Assembly: GCA_040007895.1 (NCBI GenBank)
Contig: JBDTUE010000011.1
Span: forward strand, 1-41,761
Source of the DNA: JADJLQ01 sp040007895
GTDB taxonomy: Bacteria > Bacteroidota > Bacteroidia > Chitinophagales > Saprospiraceae
Length of the DNA: 41,761 nucleotides
Direction: 5' to 3'
Under the pieces are notes generated by a model. It saw only the letters and a list, made by a program, of their open reading frames with translations. It had not been told where the DNA came from and did no database searches. The translations under genes were made by a program, and so were the position numbers. Below are positions 39,579 through 41,761 of this stretch, in pieces. How positions within the stretch are numbered: position 1 is the first letter of the stretch; each line of letters starts with the position of its first letter.

Positions 39579-41761
39579 ATGAGTCAAATCACAGTGGAAA
39601 AAAAAGCAAGAAGGAAAAACGAAGTAGTCAATACCCCAATACTCCCCAGTAGTTCAGGTTATTCTCCCAGTGGCTTACTGGATTCGTTACAAAAGCATTT
39701 TGGATTTGATCAATTTAAAGGTGACCAGGAAGAAATCATTCAGAATGTATTATCAGGAAGAGATACGTTTGTAATAATGCCTACCGGAGGTGGAAAATCT
39801 CTTTGTTATCAACTTCCTGCATTGATGATGGAAGGTACAGCAATCATTATATCTCCACTGATCGCATTAATGAAAAATCAAGTAGACGCTATTCGTGGAT
39901 ATAGCCAGGGAGATGAGATCGCACACTTCCTTAACTCATCATTAACACGGACTCAAATAAAACAAGTCAAAGACTCCATTACTCAGAAACATACGAAGCT
40001 TTTATATGTAGCTCCTGAAACTTTAACTAAAGATGAAAATCTAGAATTCCTTCGAGGAGTAAAGGTCTCTCTTATTGCTGTCGATGAAGCACATTGTATT
40101 TCAGAATGGGGTCATGACTTCAGACCTGAGTATCGTCGCATCAGAGAAATGATTGATGCTCTTGGACATTCAGTACCTGTAATGGCTCTTACGGCTACTG
40201 CAACTCCGAAAGTTCAGTCTGATATCATTAAGACATTGGATATGAATAGTCCCGGAGTATTTAAATCCTCTTTCAACCGAACGAATTTATTTTATGAGAT
40301 AAGACCTAAAGTCAATAAAGCACAAACTATAAAAGAGATTATACAAATCTTCAGAACGCAGCCAGGAAGCTCAGGAATAGTCTATGTACAATCGCGTAAA
40401 TCTACTGAAGAACTGGCGACGACTCTAGAAGTCAATGGTATAAAAGCTGCTCCATATCACGCAGGACTGGATTCTAAGTTGCGTTCTAAAATTCAGGATG
40501 ATTTCTTAATGCAGGAAATTGATGTGATATGTGCAACCATTGCATTCGGTATGGGTATTGATAAACCCGACGTGAGATTCGTGATTCATTATGATATTCC
40601 TAAAAGTATCGAAAACTATTATCAGGAAACCGGTAGAGCGGGTCGCGATGGTATTGAAGGAAGATGCGTTGCTTTTTATTCTGCTAAGGACATCCTTACG
40701 CTTGAAAAGTTTTTGCGGGATAAAGATGCTGCTGAACGGGATATGGGTGCTCATTTATTGGATGAAGTAGTCGCTTTCTCTGAAACAGCTGCATGCCGGA
40801 GAGTATTTTTATTAAACTATTTTGGAGAAAATTTTGTAGAAAAAGATTGTCATAAAATGTGTGACAATTGTAAAAATCCAAAAGAAAGAATTGAGGTCAA
40901 AAATGAAATGAAACTTGCCTTACAGGCGGTAAAGGAAACTAAAGAAAATTATCTGGTCAGTTTATTGGTTGAATTTATTACCGGTAAAGGCACCAAAGAA
41001 ATAAAGGATTATGGCTTTGATGAATACGAGCTCTTCGGTAAAGGTGAAGATAAAGATCCGTTGTTCTGGTATTCTATTTACAGGCAAGCCATGTTGCACG
41101 GATTATTATTAAAAGACATCGAACAATACGGTGTACTTAAACTGACTGACGAAGGGGAAAAATTCATTACAAAGCCTACTTCGATCAAGATTGCAATCAA
41201 TACAAATTTTGAAGCACCGGCCGATGGAGATGACGAAGATGCAGAAGCAAGAGTAGTAGCGCTCGATCAGACTTTATTCAATATGTTGTCTGATCTGAGG
41301 AAATCGATGGCCAAACAACTGAAGGTGCCTCCTTATGTAATCTTCCAGGATACCTCACTCAATGATATGGCTACACAATACCCCATATCCCTGGATGATT
41401 TATCTAAAGTAAATGGTGTAAATGCAAGTAAGGCTCAGCGGTATGGTAAAAAATTCGTCGAACTCATAGCAAAATATGTAATAGAAAATGAAATCGATCG
41501 CCCTGATGAAATGGTGATCAAACAAATAGCAGACAAATCAAAAACGAAAGTTGCCATCATCCAATGCATTGACAGGAAGATGATGCTTGAGGATATAGCA
41601 CGCGCCAATCAATTTAAACTGGATGAACTCATAGAAGAGATGGATATCATCGTATCATCCGGTACAAAACTTAACCTGGATTATTACCTTGAAGACAATG
41701 TAGATGAGTCCATTCAGGAGGAAATATATGACTACTTCATGTCCGCTCAAACCGATGATCC
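39579..41761 (+). CDS. recQ: ATP-dependent DNA helicase RecQ, 3' end missing at window edge
   Basis: The frame is open from the ATG at 39579 to the right edge (about 727 codons). It has the helicase motifs of RecQ: Walker A MPTGGGKS (67-74), DEAHCISEWGHDFRPEY (Asp169-His172), ALTATATPKV and YYQETGRAGRDG; then the zinc-binding region with CRRVF, CHKMCDNC and a winged-helix domain; and an HRDC domain near residue 565-640 (LFNMLSDLRKSMAKQLKVPPYVI). An extra C-terminal region continues past HRDC to the edge. RecQ unwinds DNA 3' to 5' in repair and recombination. Start: the next Met lies far inside the helicase domain. Confidence 0.95.
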   Translation, partial: MSQITVEKKARRKNEVVNTPILPSSSGYSPSGLLDSLQKHFGFDQFKGDQEEIIQNVLSGRDTFVIMPTGGGKSLCYQLPALMMEGTAIIISPLIALMKNQVDAIRGYSQGDEIAHFLNSSLTRTQIKQVKDSITQKHTKLLYVAPETLTKDENLEFLRGVKVSLIAVDEAHCISEWGHDFRPEYRRIREMIDALGHSVPVMALTATATPKVQSDIIKTLDMNSPGVFKSSFNRTNLFYEIRPKVNKAQTIKEIIQIFRTQPGSSGIVYVQSRKSTEELATTLEVNGIKAAPYHAGLDSKLRSKIQDDFLMQEIDVICATIAFGMGIDKPDVRFVIHYDIPKSIENYYQETGRAGRDGIEGRCVAFYSAKDILTLEKFLRDKDAAERDMGAHLLDEVVAFSETAACRRVFLLNYFGENFVEKDCHKMCDNCKNPKERIEVKNEMKLALQAVKETKENYLVSLLVEFITGKGTKEIKDYGFDEYELFGKGEDKDPLFWYSIYRQAMLHGLLLKDIEQYGVLKLTDEGEKFITKPTSIKIAINTNFEAPADGDDEDAEARVVALDQTLFNMLSDLRKSMAKQLKVPPYVIFQDTSLNDMATQYPISLDDLSKVNGVNASKAQRYGKKFVELIAKYVIENEIDRPDEMVIKQIADKSKTKVAIIQCIDRKMMLEDIARANQFKLDELIEEMDIIVSSGTKLNLDYYLEDNVDESIQEEIYDYFMSAQTDD

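Noticed and set aside
1..41761. CRISPR array, insertion sequence or prophage
   Set aside because: No regularly spaced direct repeats, transposase, integrase or phage structural genes were found on either strand.

Overview
The window looks like a chromosomal segment of a Bacteroidota bacterium, probably from the Saprospiria/Chitinophagia side. The DNA is AT-rich. It carries a very large secreted protein with SprB-type repeats and a gliding-motility/type IX secretion C-terminal domain, lipoprotein glycoside hydrolases, a bacterial PUR protein, DUF3127 and FucP-type sugar permeases. Several starts are preceded by the phylum's TTTG-(19-21)-TAnnTTTG promoter. No mobile element, CRISPR array, rRNA or prophage was seen. 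Both edges cut genes (a YtxH-like gene at the left, recQ at the right).

Layout. 1-3056: small stress-type genes on the minus strand (YtxH, lmo0937-type membrane protein, DUF892 ferritin-like, DUF4142 lipoprotein, YihY, DUF1328). 3057-3735: no gene, but inverted repeats; then tRNA-Lys(TTT) with promoter and terminator. 3888-9306: minus-strand operon xylB - GH29 fucosidase - xylA - DUF3127 protein with an SSB-like tail. 9619-10572: EamA transporter. 10588-14308: GH29 and GH30 lipoprotein hydrolases. 14790-18992: 1400-residue SprB-repeat surface protein. 19017-23726: 2-oxoacid:ferredoxin oxidoreductase (korA, korB) with a GltD-like flavoprotein/ferredoxin. 23938-24573: 1-Cys peroxiredoxin.

24700-27960 is the most interesting part. 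A cysM - JAMM protease - CysO-like sulfur carrier - MoeB/rhodanese operon encodes the protein-thiocarboxylate route to cysteine. It is preceded by a 5' leader with two consecutive cysteine attenuators. Each has a short ORF rich in Cys codons (one is 20 residues with eight cysteines), an antiterminator segment starting 13-14 nt downstream of the first base of the last Cys codon, and a strong intrinsic terminator. A good Bacteroidota promoter lies just upstream of the first. The inference is that cysteine starvation stalls ribosomes at the Cys codons and opens two gates in series.

28109-41761: PUR protein; a lone ABC exporter half with a degenerate Walker B; a competence-type pair (HHH protein and ComEC) behind dapF and a FucP-type permease; an OmpA-domain protein with an HHH membrane protein; rhomboid protease; KdsD/KpsF isomerase; and recQ running off the right end.
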